Origin: Desulfobacula sp964636495
Lineage (GTDB): Bacteria > Desulfobacterota > Desulfobacteria > Desulfobacterales > Desulfobacteraceae
DNA: 64,000 nt
Reading direction: 5' to 3'
Assembly: GCA_964636495.1 (NCBI GenBank)
Contig: CAZWSL010000015.1
Location: 1 to 64,000, forward strand
A program made the translations under genes and the position numbers. Shown in pieces: positions 1 to 7,967 of the stretch; position 1 is the first letter of the stretch; every line of letters starts with the position of its first letter. The notes below the pieces were generated by a model. The model had not been told where the DNA came from and made no database searches. It saw only the letters and a list, made by a program, of their open reading frames with translations.

Positions 1-51
1 GTTCGCTGGGCGGAAGGAGACGGGCATAGAAATATAATAGTAATAAATACC

Positions 52-624
52 CTAACCACCCACATGAACAGAGCGATAATTGCCGTCTTCTGGATAAAAG
101 CCTAAGAATTTCAATTGAGTATTACCGGTCCTTACTCCGGGATAAAGAAAAACAGTTGGCACTTCAAATTTTCCTTGTAGCTGCCCCTCAATGGAACCAA
201 TTCTCATATAGGGGTGCAAGGCCTCTATATCGGTTACAAGAACAATAGCATTCTTATTATGGCTTGCAGATTCAAGTAGTTCTTCAAGTTTTGATTGGAG
301 CGCTCCTTTTCCAAGAGCATTGGTCAATGACTTATTGGTCTTTTTCCAATCCAGCGGCGCTTTTTGATCGCCTTTAACCCAAAATTTATAGAGCTTATCG
401 TTTTTGAAAATTTCAGCAATGGTATCTGAAATAGAAAAAAGATGAACATCCCAACCTTCATTTTTTAGCTTGGCTATCCATGCAGTTGTTTCTCTTTTAA
501 CTTCGAGCATTTTACTTGGGTGGAATACCAGATAAAATATGGGTTCAAAACTGGCATGGCTGAGCTCACGGCCACGGCGTATTCGTTCCAATAACTCATT
601 AAAATCAGCTTTGAGCGATGACAT
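52..624 (-). CDS. brxB: BREX protein BrxB (DUF1788 family)
   Basis: A 190-residue soluble protein that I recognise as the DUF1788/BrxB family of BREX phage-defence systems. The conserved C-terminal block (LGFYPEDGNYRSVHVGG) and the region around VFHPSKMLEV fit the family. The biochemical role of BrxB is not settled; it accompanies BrxC, PglX and PglZ in BREX loci. The start overlaps the end of brxA by 20 nt, so the two are probably translationally coupled. It is the last complete gene at the left edge. On the same strand an ATG at position 27 could open the next gene (brxC expected), but only nine codons are visible, so I do not call it. Confidence 0.8.
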   Translation of the reverse strand: MSSLKADFNELLERIRRGRELSHASFEPIFYLVFHPSKMLEVKRETTAWIAKLKNEGWDVHLFSISDTIAEIFKNDKLYKFWVKGDQKAPLDWKKTNKSLTNALGKGALQSKLEELLESASHNKNAIVLVTDIEALHPYMRIGSIEGQLQGKFEVPTVFLYPGVRTGNTQLKFLGFYPEDGNYRSVHVGG

Positions 625-1396
625 CTAAACATTCCTCCATACTTTTAAAACGCCATTCAAGTCGGGTCACATCCCCTGCAGATTGGATCATAATATAATT
701 GTTCAAGGACAACCGTTTGAGTTCGTCACGTACATCTTGAGGGTCAAGGCCGAAGATTGCCCAGTCTTGATGTTCTATTATAGCATTATCTCCTAATCCT
801 GAAAAATGGAGATCATGGGCAAGAATTGCTGAGATTTTTAATTCTATTCGGAAAGGTAAAATTCTTCGTTCTTTTTTCCGTGTTTTTTCGAGGAGACCGA
901 AATCTGCACAACAACCTGTTAAGTACGATGAAACCCTTTTTATCATACTCTCTGACCAGGGTTTTACTGTTTTTCCATCTTGAACTGCCCTTATAACAAA
1001 ATCTTTTGCATCTTCATTGTTAAGAGCATCGTATCCGCTTGAGTATCGATCCCAATAAACTTGGTAAATAAAATCAGCCAAAATTAAATTAGCTCGACAT
1101 GTATATAGGCAAAGAAGCTGGGTAAGCTCTACTGATGAAAAAAATTTTTGATATGCCTTCAATATTTTAGCAGGCTGGGCATTTTCAACAAGATAACGTG
1201 GTGCAAAGCATTCAGTAATGATATTTCTTAAACGCCTTGCAGAGACATGAGGGAATTGTCCTGAGCTTAGAGCAGAGTAAAACAATGATGAGGCGTTTAA
1301 ACTGGGATTCCAAATATCCAAAAGCAACTTTGTTTCATCTAATAATCCTAATCCAGCACCCAACTTTGTTGTATAGTAGTTCCTTTTTTCAATCAC
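605..1396 (-). CDS. brxA: BREX protein BrxA (DUF1819 family)
   Basis: A 263-residue protein matching the DUF1819/BrxA family: an N-terminal segment (YYTTKLGAGLGLLDETKLLL, then SLFYSALSSGQFPHVSARRL) that is typical of these proteins, followed by a mostly helical body. Known BrxA proteins are small DNA-binding components of BREX systems. The 5' end overlaps the upstream brxE-like gene by 4 nt (ATGA type) and the 3' end overlaps brxB, so the three genes form one tightly coupled transcript reading out of the window to the left. No membrane segment is visible. Codon use is AT-rich, as in the rest of the left arm. Confidence 0.8.
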   Translation of the reverse strand: MIEKRNYYTTKLGAGLGLLDETKLLLDIWNPSLNASSLFYSALSSGQFPHVSARRLRNIITECFAPRYLVENAQPAKILKAYQKFFSSVELTQLLCLYTCRANLILADFIYQVYWDRYSSGYDALNNEDAKDFVIRAVQDGKTVKPWSESMIKRVSSYLTGCCADFGLLEKTRKKERRILPFRIELKISAILAHDLHFSGLGDNAIIEHQDWAIFGLDPQDVRDELKRLSLNNYIMIQSAGDVTRLEWRFKSMEECLDVIAQS

Positions 1397-1902
1397 TTCT
1401 TATCCTTACAATATGGGGCTACCCGAATATTATTTAAAAATGCAGAATGATATAGATTGGAAATATCACTTAAAGATTCTTCCATTAAAAAATCGTCTAT
1501 ATCACCTATTAACACTGGACCTTCTTTTTTTCTTGAAGAAGACATGACCAATTTAGACAATATTTTTAAAGCTCGGTCTTTATCCGTAAGAGTCTCTTTA
1601 AGTAATGAAACAAATTTTTCATCATGTATCAATTGAAACAATGAAATTTCAATATTTTCAGGTAATCTAAACAAATGATAGACCTCTCCCACACCGATAT
1701 ACTCATCGTGTACTCTAGTCGCAGCTACTTTTACACCTTGATGCTGAGCGATGAAAGAAGTTTTACCAAAAATTGGATTTAAAAATGAAGAGCTCGTTGG
1801 TACATAAAAAGAACTCTGCCACCAACCATATTGATCTTTTTCTCCAAGGTATCCAATTAAGAATCTTAATTTTGCAATTAGTTTAATTTTTGTTTTTTTC
1901 AT
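1393..1902 (-). CDS. brxE: BrxE-like BREX protein
   Basis: A 169-residue protein with the N-terminal pattern LRFLIGYLGEKDQYGWWQSSF and a central LIHDEKFVSLLKETLTDKDRAL segment. I assign it to the BrxE family mainly because it is the first gene before brxA-brxB, which is the order described for type 6 BREX loci (brxE-brxA-brxB-brxC-pglX-pglZ-brxD-brxHI), and because the N-terminal pattern is what I recall of that family. Its function is unknown. It is AT-rich and overlaps brxA by 4 nt. A family search would confirm or reject the name; the BREX context is firmer than the BrxE label. Confidence 0.6.
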   Translation of the reverse strand: MKKTKIKLIAKLRFLIGYLGEKDQYGWWQSSFYVPTSSSFLNPIFGKTSFIAQHQGVKVAATRVHDEYIGVGEVYHLFRLPENIEISLFQLIHDEKFVSLLKETLTDKDRALKILSKLVMSSSRKKEGPVLIGDIDDFLMEESLSDISNLYHSAFLNNIRVAPYCKDKK

Positions 1903-2112
1903 TATATCTCTTCAATAAAAATTCAATTTTAAATTTCAGATAATATACGAATAGGTATAACTAAAAAATCCATTCAATAAGGTCAATAAATAAAAAAAAT
2001 ATTCCAGCAACATATATTTTTAGAATAAAATTATACTCCGATGGTGAAGTTATAAGTTACAATCTTCAAATCCATCAATGTATTTGTATTCCCCTCCAGC
2101 ATATTCAAATCT

Positions 2113-2259
2113 CTATATCGCTTTCATGTGTTTATTTTCAATAAATTCTTGATCAAAGAATATGGGGAGGATGTGATCTTGGTTTTTGTTGCTACCATCT
2201 TTTTTGTTGAAAATTCCAAGAATGAATAAGATAAAAAATCCGACAATCATTTCAGCCAT
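2113..2259 (-). CDS. Small predicted membrane protein
   Basis: A 48-codon reading frame lies in the 558-base gap upstream of the brxE-like gene. Its ATG follows a good ribosome site (AGAGG, five bases before the start). The product begins MAEMIVGFFILFILGIF, one hydrophobic helix, followed by a polar tail rich in K, N and D. I do not recognise it. It is on the same strand as the BREX genes and about 200 bases upstream, so it could be a leader gene of that operon or an unrelated island peptide. The rest of the gap (1903-2112 and 2260-2460) is AT-rich with nothing else I can support. Confidence 0.45.
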   Translation of the reverse strand: MAEMIVGFFILFILGIFNKKDGSNKNQDHILPIFFDQEFIENKHMKAI

Positions 2260-2460
2260 AATAACCTCTTACTCTAAATATTAAAGGTATTTACCAAAAG
2301 CCTTTAATTTCAAGCCCTACTACAATCGATATCATTTCCTGTGTGAAAAGCTTTGGAACCTTGAACCGGAATCACTGAAAGAAAAAATCAAGTTGAAAAT
2401 TGATTCATTAATGAGATTGTACAATTTAAATTGAAAGACCTGAAATTATCGATAAATACA

Positions 2461-2754
2461 TCAATCTTCTTTTACATTGATTTGATCTCTTAATTTTCCA
2501 GCACATTTAAATGTAACAACTCTCCTTTTCTTCAGCATCATCGAACCACCAGTAGCAGGATTCCTTCCCATACGTGGTGCCTTTTCATTAACCTGAAATT
2601 TCCCAAATCCTGATATCATTATATTTTCTCCGGCTGCCAGAGACGATTTCATAATTTTAAGAAGTCTTTCAATATTATCTTTTGCCTGCGCAGGTGCTTG
2701 GTGGGTTTTAGTTGCTATTCTTTCAATGATTGTTGTTTTGGTACAAGTAGACAA
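2461..2754 (-). CDS. IHF/HU family DNA-bending protein
   Basis: A 97-residue protein of the bacterial histone-like family that bends DNA. The flanking-sheet and arm region is clear: ISGFGKFQVNEKAPRMGRNPATG, with the R-N-P tip proline that intercalates into DNA, followed by a basic segment and V-T-F-K. Length and the N-terminal T-K-x-x-I-I-E-R-I-A pattern fit IhfA-like subunits better than HU, but the subunit type is not certain. It stands alone between the BREX genes and the tRNA-Phe fragment. IHF-like proteins are used by integrases and are often carried near integration sites, so it may belong to the island rather than the core genome. Confidence 0.8.
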   Translation of the reverse strand: MSTCTKTTIIERIATKTHQAPAQAKDNIERLLKIMKSSLAAGENIMISGFGKFQVNEKAPRMGRNPATGGSMMLKKRRVVTFKCAGKLRDQINVKED

Positions 2755-3070
2755 TTTAGGTAGTTGCTCCTTAAGGTTGAAATTATTATTGAATCTATTG
2801 TTATTGAGTTGATGTTGTCAAGGAGTTGATCCTTTTTTTTACTTAGTGACCTTTACAATATGCTTGGGAAATGACATGATTTAGAAATATTTAATGATAC
2901 GCTTTGAATATTCGAAACAGAACACACATATTTTCAGGGAAGATGGGATTGAATCGTATTGATGGAAGATGCAATAAGAATCTAATTGTTCTTTAAACTA
3001 TTTTTATTAGTTGAAATGCATTGGAATTGGCAAACGATGTACCAATGATGTACCAGAAGGGTTGTAAAAC

Positions 3071-3107
3071 AAAAGGGCTTCCAGTGAAAAACACTGAAAG
3101 CCCTTTT
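3071..3107. terminator. Bidirectional intrinsic-terminator-like hairpin
   Basis: An inverted repeat with arms AAAAGGGCTT-CCAGTG and CACTG-AAAGCCCTTTT around a short A-rich loop. One G-U pair interrupts an otherwise perfect stem, and the A and T runs at the two ends let it work in either direction. It sits six bases from the 3' CCA end of the tRNA-Phe fragment, so it may have been the terminator of the original tRNA gene or part of an attachment region. Confidence 0.6.
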
Positions 3108-3112
3108 AATTA

Positions 3113-3165
3113 TGGTGCCCAGGAACAGAATCGAACTGCTGACACGGGGATTTTCAGCCCCTTAG
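3113..3165 (-). other. tRNA-Phe 3' fragment, candidate attachment-site scar
   Basis: Read on the minus strand this is the anticodon arm (GAA anticodon), variable loop, T arm and 3' acceptor strand with encoded CCA of a tRNA-Phe. The 5' acceptor strand and D arm are absent: sequence beyond 3165 is unrelated AT-rich DNA. Such 3' fragments are left when integrative elements insert into the 3' part of a tRNA gene. By geometry the DNA on the fragment's 5' side (right of 3165) should derive from the element and the left side from old flank, which does not simply fit a BREX island on the left. Nearby short direct repeats (GATGTACCA near 3040, TATGGGGAC near 3240) could be integrase arm sites. No integrase gene is in the window. 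Nothing else is seen between 2755 and 3070. Confidence 0.7.
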
Positions 3166-3271
3166 TCAAAAAATTCATTAAATCTACATCGTGATTATTC
3201 TAAATATTCATAAAAAATATTGCTTTAATTATAAAATGGGGACAGTATGGGGACTGAAGCATTATCCAAAC

Positions 3272-3303
3272 AAAAAAGCTCTTAAGGTAGAACCCCAAGA
3301 GCC
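3272..3303 (-). terminator. Intrinsic terminator of tRNA-Arg
   Basis: On the minus strand, 11 bases after the tRNA-Arg 3' end, the arms GGCTCTT and AAGAGCT form a stem with a 13-base loop followed by a run of T residues. This is the normal position for the terminator of the tRNA transcript. Confidence 0.65.
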
Positions 3304-3313
3304 TTGTTATCAT

Positions 3314-3390
<77 letters not shown>

Positions 3391-3547
3391 AGACACTCGG
3401 ATCTTTTATCAAATTCATATGCACTTGTCCATAAAAAAAATAGCATTATGTCAGATTGGCATATTTTAATCCAAAATTTATTGCTTTCATCCACTGCATG
3501 ATAGTGTTATACTATACTCTTAAAAAAACAGCTTCAGGAAATAATTA

Positions 3548-4480
3548 ATGAAAAAAAAAAAACTGAATAAAAAAGATTTTCTCGCTCCTGTAAAGAATAA
3601 AATAGTTTCAAGCTCAAAAGCACTTGTAAAATCTGATCCTATTCAGAGCTATCTGAATGAAATAAGCAGATACAGGCTTCTGACTAGGGAGGAGGAGATT
3701 GAACTTGGGAAAAGGATCCAAGAAGATGATGACCCTGATGCTGCTTATATCATGACCACTTCCAACCTGCGCCTTGTTGTAAAAATTGCACTGGAGTTTC
3801 AGCGGATCTGGATGCAGAATCTTCTTGATCTGATACAGGAAGGAAATATGGGACTTGTTCGCGCAGTAAAAAAATTCAATCCCTATAAAAATGTAAAATT
3901 TTCATACTACTCATCTTTCTGGATTAAAGCTTATATACTGAAATTTATAATGGATAACTGGAGAATGGTTAAAATCGGGACAACCCAGGGACAGCGGAAA
4001 CTGTTCTTCAGGCTCAAGAAAGAGAAACAAAGGCTTCTTGAACAGGGATTTGATCCAAAACCCAAATTATTATCAGAAAGGCTTGGTGTCTCTGAAAAAG
4101 AGGTGATTGACATGGATCAGCGCCTTGATAACTGGGATTTAAGTATTGATGAGCCACTGAAAAATGATTCCAATACCGAAAGAATTGAGTTTATCAATAT
4201 AGAAGCTGACACCTCTGAAGAGAAAGTTGCCCAGAAAGAGATCGAAGATATTCTCCACACCAAGGTTGCGGAATTCAAAAAAACACTTAATGACAGAGAA
4301 CTGGATATTTTTGACAGAAGAATTTTCTCAGACAGTCCGGAAACACTCCAGCAGATAGGAGAAATATATTCAATCTCAAGGGAGCGGGTAAGACAGATTG
4401 AGAATAATATTTTAAAAAAAATGAAAGTATATTTTAAAAAAGATATGCCTGATTTTGATATGTACGATCACTCCCAATAG
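3548..4480 (+). CDS. rpoH: RNA polymerase sigma factor, RpoH (sigma-32) type
   Basis: A 310-residue group 2/3 sigma-70 family factor. Region 1.2 (DPIQSYLNEISRYRLLTREEE), region 2 with the core-binding LLDLIQEGNMGLVRAVKKF and -10 recognition, and region 4 with a helix-turn-helix (TLQQIGEIYSISRERVRQIE) are all visible. The segment QRKLFFRLKK near residue 155 is the RpoH box that distinguishes heat-shock sigma factors from RpoD and RpoS, so a heat-shock or stress role is likely. It is followed 21 bases later by a TPR lipoprotein gene and may be cotranscribed with it. The N-terminus is unusually lysine-rich (MKKKKLNKKD). RpoD is encoded separately in this window. Confidence 0.85.
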   Translation: MKKKKLNKKDFLAPVKNKIVSSSKALVKSDPIQSYLNEISRYRLLTREEEIELGKRIQEDDDPDAAYIMTTSNLRLVVKIALEFQRIWMQNLLDLIQEGNMGLVRAVKKFNPYKNVKFSYYSSFWIKAYILKFIMDNWRMVKIGTTQGQRKLFFRLKKEKQRLLEQGFDPKPKLLSERLGVSEKEVIDMDQRLDNWDLSIDEPLKNDSNTERIEFINIEADTSEEKVAQKEIEDILHTKVAEFKKTLNDRELDIFDRRIFSDSPETLQQIGEIYSISRERVRQIENNILKKMKVYFKKDMPDFDMYDHSQ

Positions 4481-4510
4481 TCTGCAATTTATTTTAAGGT
4501 AATGCCTACC

Positions 4511-6265
4511 ATGAAAAAATCTGTTGTTTATACTCTTCTTATCACTGTTTTATTCTCCATTTTAAATGGCTGCACAACGATCAAACAGAATACATCAAAT
4601 ATGAAACCTGTTCAGAAAAATTCAATTGAAAAAAATGAGCATCTTTCTGCAAATTATTTTTTTCTTGAATCGCGTATTCATATTAAAAACAAGAAATTCA
4701 GCAAAGCAGTTGAATCCCTCGAAAAAGCACTTATAGAAGACCCGGATTCCTTCATATTAACCAGAGATCTTATCAGTCTTTATCTCAGTCAGGGCTCGGA
4801 ACAAAAAGCGTTAAAAACAGCAGAAAAATTTGTTCAGAAAAACAGTGACCATGTTGAAGGACTGCTGCTGCTGGTTAAACTCAAGCAGAACAGTATGGAA
4901 GAGAGTAAACTTGTCTCTGTTTTAAACAGAATTTTAATGCTTGATCCTGAAAATAAGGAGACATTTCTCCGCCTTGGAAAAATATATATGGACAGAAAAA
5001 ACCATACCGGAGCATTATCTCTTTTTAAAAAAATGGCTGAACAGTTTCCTGATTACTATGTATCCTGGTTTTATCTTGGTGAATCATACCTTGCTCTGAA
5101 ACAGTATAAGCCTGCAAAAGAACAGTTTTTGAAAACTATTGAGCTTGAGCCCGGCCTTGTACAGCCATGGTTCAGATTAGTAAAAATATACAGGGATATT
5201 GATTCCATTAACAAGACAGACAGCAGTAAGAAAATATTGGAACTATACCGCAGAATAATTGAAATTGATGCTGATAATGAGAGGGCAAAACTGGAAATGG
5301 GACTGCTCTTTTACAAAGCCGGTAAGAAAAAAAATGCAGACACCATTTTTCTGGAACTTGGAAAAAAGGCAAAACTGGGATCAAGGCTGATCATGATTGC
5401 TGCAGATGAATATTTATCAGACACAAGATACCATGAAGCTGTAACCGTTTTTTCTCAGATGCTGAAATTTTTCCCTGACAATCCATCTCTGATCTTTTTT
5501 ACTGCCATGGCTTATGAAGCAGTAAAAGAACTTGAAAAGGCTGTTGCTCTGTACCTGAAAATCCCGCCTGACTTCTCTCTGTATAAAAAAACAATATTAA
5601 ACATCTCGTTTCTCTATAAAGAACTTGGAAAGGATCAGACTGCTTTTAACTACCTTAAAAAGAAACATGAAGAACTGCCGGATGATATAGATATTATAAA
5701 ATATCTTGCCTCTTTTTATGAGACAGAAAAAAAATATACAGACGCAATCAAACTCCTGCGGAAAGGGCTTGACAAGTCACCGGATAACACCGCACTGCTG
5801 TTCAGGCTCGGTGCAGTGCTTGATAAGGCTGGTTTCAAAAAAGAGTGCCTGGATTCAATGAAAAAAATAATCAGAATCGACCCTGAAGATGCCAGTGCAC
5901 TGAACTATCTTGGATATACATATGCTGATCAGGGTATACTGCTTGACAAGGCGCTTGAACTGATCAAAAAAGCCAATGAAATCCGGCCTGAAGACGGCTA
6001 TATAACGGACAGCCTTGGCTGGGTCTATTATAAAATGGGCAGATACAAAAAAGCAGTGGAAATACTTGAAAGAGCTGCTGAACTGACATCCTATGAAACC
6101 ATTATTTCTGATCATCTCGGGGATGCATACCTGAAAACCAATCAGTATAAAAAAGCGCTGCATGCATTTATAAGAGCACTCTCCAATGCAAAAGATGACG
6201 ATAAAAAACTAATTCTGGAACTTAAAGAAAAAATTAAACTGCTTCAAAAAAGAATGAATGAATAG
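4511..6265 (+). CDS. TPR-repeat lipoprotein
   Basis: A 584-residue lipoprotein: after M-K-K-S-V there is a hydrophobic signal ending in a lipobox (LNGC), then tetratricopeptide repeats for almost the whole length. The repeats show the usual W/L-G-Y/F-A-P pattern, for example around DPENKETFLRLGKIY and the C-terminal DSLGWVYYKMGRYKKA. I start it at the second in-frame ATG (4511) because AAGG at 4496 is too close to the ATG at 4502. The protein is probably an outer-membrane or periplasmic scaffold. Its stop codon overlaps the next lipoprotein gene by 8 nt, so the pair is coupled and likely works together in envelope assembly; the exact partner is unknown. Confidence 0.8.
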   Translation: MKKSVVYTLLITVLFSILNGCTTIKQNTSNMKPVQKNSIEKNEHLSANYFFLESRIHIKNKKFSKAVESLEKALIEDPDSFILTRDLISLYLSQGSEQKALKTAEKFVQKNSDHVEGLLLLVKLKQNSMEESKLVSVLNRILMLDPENKETFLRLGKIYMDRKNHTGALSLFKKMAEQFPDYYVSWFYLGESYLALKQYKPAKEQFLKTIELEPGLVQPWFRLVKIYRDIDSINKTDSSKKILELYRRIIEIDADNERAKLEMGLLFYKAGKKKNADTIFLELGKKAKLGSRLIMIAADEYLSDTRYHEAVTVFSQMLKFFPDNPSLIFFTAMAYEAVKELEKAVALYLKIPPDFSLYKKTILNISFLYKELGKDQTAFNYLKKKHEELPDDIDIIKYLASFYETEKKYTDAIKLLRKGLDKSPDNTALLFRLGAVLDKAGFKKECLDSMKKIIRIDPEDASALNYLGYTYADQGILLDKALELIKKANEIRPEDGYITDSLGWVYYKMGRYKKAVEILERAAELTSYETIISDHLGDAYLKTNQYKKALHAFIRALSNAKDDDKKLILELKEKIKLLQKRMNE

Positions 6266-7019
6266 AAAAAAAATTTTATTTGCCGTTATTTATATCAGCA
6301 GTATTGTTATTTTATTTTCAGGCTGTACCCCGCTGGTTTTAGAGCAGAATCCCCTGCCTGACAGAAAAGCAGCCATTTTTGCAAACAAGGCACTGTTTTT
6401 CAACCAGCATATCATCTCAAGCCGGGGAAAAGGATGGGTAAGAGTTGAAACAGAAAAAAATCTCAACATATTTAAGATTGCCTGGGCTGCGACTTTTCCG
6501 GACAAACTTAGACTATCATTTTTCATCTCTGCAAATCCAATAGAGACAATAATCAGTTCAGACGGAAAAATCACTTTTATTTCACATACAGAGAAACACG
6601 CTCGCAGATCTTATAACTCAACTGATCCAGATCTGGAAACCTATCTCAATGTACCGATTAAATTGTCTGAAATGATATCACTCCTTCTTGGCCGTCTTCC
6701 GGTCAGAAAATTTGACCAGGCCTTTTTTGAATCTTCAGACCCTTCCCGCTCAACCCTTTCATTAACGAAGAAGTGGCAGCATTCAAAACAGTATTTACAT
6801 TTTGACAACAGAAACCTCATGACAGACTTGCGGTTGACAGATGGCAGCAACAGGCTTGTCTATAACATATCAATCAAGGCATACAAAAAATATAAAACAG
6901 ATACGATTCCGGTAAAACTTGAAATATATGATGACAATAACAGAAGCGTAAATCTTGAAATTACAGATTTTACTGCAAATCCTGATATAAAAGAGACGGT
7001 TTTCCAGTTGACACAGTAA
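6258..7019 (+). CDS. Lipoprotein of the LolA/LolB-like fold (DUF4292-like)
   Basis: A 253-residue lipoprotein with signal and lipobox (LFSGC at residues 20-24). The body contains the alternating strand pattern of LolA/LolB-type lipid-binding proteins: GKGWVRVETEKNLNIFKIAW, then DKLRLSFFI, SSDGKITFISH and a C-terminal VKLEIYDDNNRSVNLEITDF. I read it as an outer-membrane lipoprotein that may insert or carry lipoproteins or lipids, by fold resemblance only. It starts inside the end of the TPR lipoprotein gene, which suggests coupled synthesis. A canonical LolB has a protruding hydrophobic loop that I cannot confirm here. Confidence 0.6.
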   Translation: MNRKKILFAVIYISSIVILFSGCTPLVLEQNPLPDRKAAIFANKALFFNQHIISSRGKGWVRVETEKNLNIFKIAWAATFPDKLRLSFFISANPIETIISSDGKITFISHTEKHARRSYNSTDPDLETYLNVPIKLSEMISLLLGRLPVRKFDQAFFESSDPSRSTLSLTKKWQHSKQYLHFDNRNLMTDLRLTDGSNRLVYNISIKAYKKYKTDTIPVKLEIYDDNNRSVNLEITDFTANPDIKETVFQLTQ

Positions 7020-7080
7020 GGATAGTGATCATTATTAAGGATAATTTTTTAACAGCATTTCTCAAAGGAGATATAATAAT

Positions 7081-7953
7081 ATGATTCACGACAGTGTTAA
7101 AAGTGCAAAAAAGGGAGGTGGCTGCCCTTCACAGGGAGGACATCAGGATATGGCCGCAAGGCAGAAGCAGGAAGATGATGCAATTAAAGCTTCCCTCTCA
7201 AAAATAAAACATAAAATATTTGTTTTAAGTGGAAAAGGCGGTGTGGGAAAGAGCAGCGTGTCTGCAAACCTTGCAGCAGCTCTCTCCAAAAAAGGATATA
7301 AAACCGGTTTGATGGATGTTGATGTCCATGGTCCGTCAATTGCCCATATGATGGGAATGCATGAACTGCTTGATATTTCTGAAAACCAGCTTTTAAGTCC
7401 GAAACAGATCAATGGTAACCTGAAGGTTGTTTCTGTTCAGGCACTGATGCAGGATAAAGATCAGGCAATTATCTGGCGTGGCCCGGCCAAAACCGGAATG
7501 ATCAGACAGTTTATAAGCTCTGTAGACTGGGGAGAGCTTGATTTTCTGATTATTGATGCCCCTCCCGGAACCGGTGACGAACCCCTTACCGTTGTTCAGA
7601 CAATTCCGGAAGCTCTTGGTATAATCGTCACAACACCACAGGAGGTGGCTCTGGCTGACATTAGAAAATCCATCTCATTCTGCAAAACAGTACATCTGAA
7701 AACACTTGGAATAGTGGAAAATATGGCAGGATTCAAATGCCCGCACTGCAACGAAGCCATTGATCTCTTCAGTTCCGGAGGCGGGGAAAAAACAGCAAAA
7801 GAACAGGGACTTGGCTTTCTTGGGTCCATTCCCTTTGATACGGCCGTTGTCACCTCAGGAGACAGGGGTGTGCCTGTCATGCTTCAAAGCCAGAACAACA
7901 GCTTTACGAAATATTTTAACATCATAGTGGAAAATATCATTAAAAAACTGTAA
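7081..7953 (+). CDS. mrp: Mrp/NBP35-type Fe-S carrier ATPase
   Basis: A 290-residue P-loop protein of the Mrp/ApbC/NBP35 family, which assembles or carries 4Fe-4S clusters in the cytoplasm. The deviant Walker A motif KGGVGKSS is at about residues 53-60, LIIDAPPGTGDEP follows near 157, and the cluster-binding CPHC pair lies near residue 220. An N-terminal Gly/Cys segment (GGGCPSQGGH) precedes the ATPase core, as in many anaerobes; no DUF59 domain is present. The start has a strong AAAGGAG site. The following dgt gene begins 14 bases later in the same direction. The role suits a genome full of FeS proteins. Confidence 0.9.
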   Translation: MIHDSVKSAKKGGGCPSQGGHQDMAARQKQEDDAIKASLSKIKHKIFVLSGKGGVGKSSVSANLAAALSKKGYKTGLMDVDVHGPSIAHMMGMHELLDISENQLLSPKQINGNLKVVSVQALMQDKDQAIIWRGPAKTGMIRQFISSVDWGELDFLIIDAPPGTGDEPLTVVQTIPEALGIIVTTPQEVALADIRKSISFCKTVHLKTLGIVENMAGFKCPHCNEAIDLFSSGGGEKTAKEQGLGFLGSIPFDTAVVTSGDRGVPVMLQSQNNSFTKYFNIIVENIIKKL

Positions 7954-7967
7954 ATGTTAAATTGAAC

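Noticed and set aside
1..27. First codons of brxC on the minus strand
   Set aside because: Only nine codons are visible and they do not resemble the BrxC start, so no call is made.
3113..3165. Complete tRNA-Phe gene
   Set aside because: The D arm and 5' acceptor strand are missing; only the 3' part is present.
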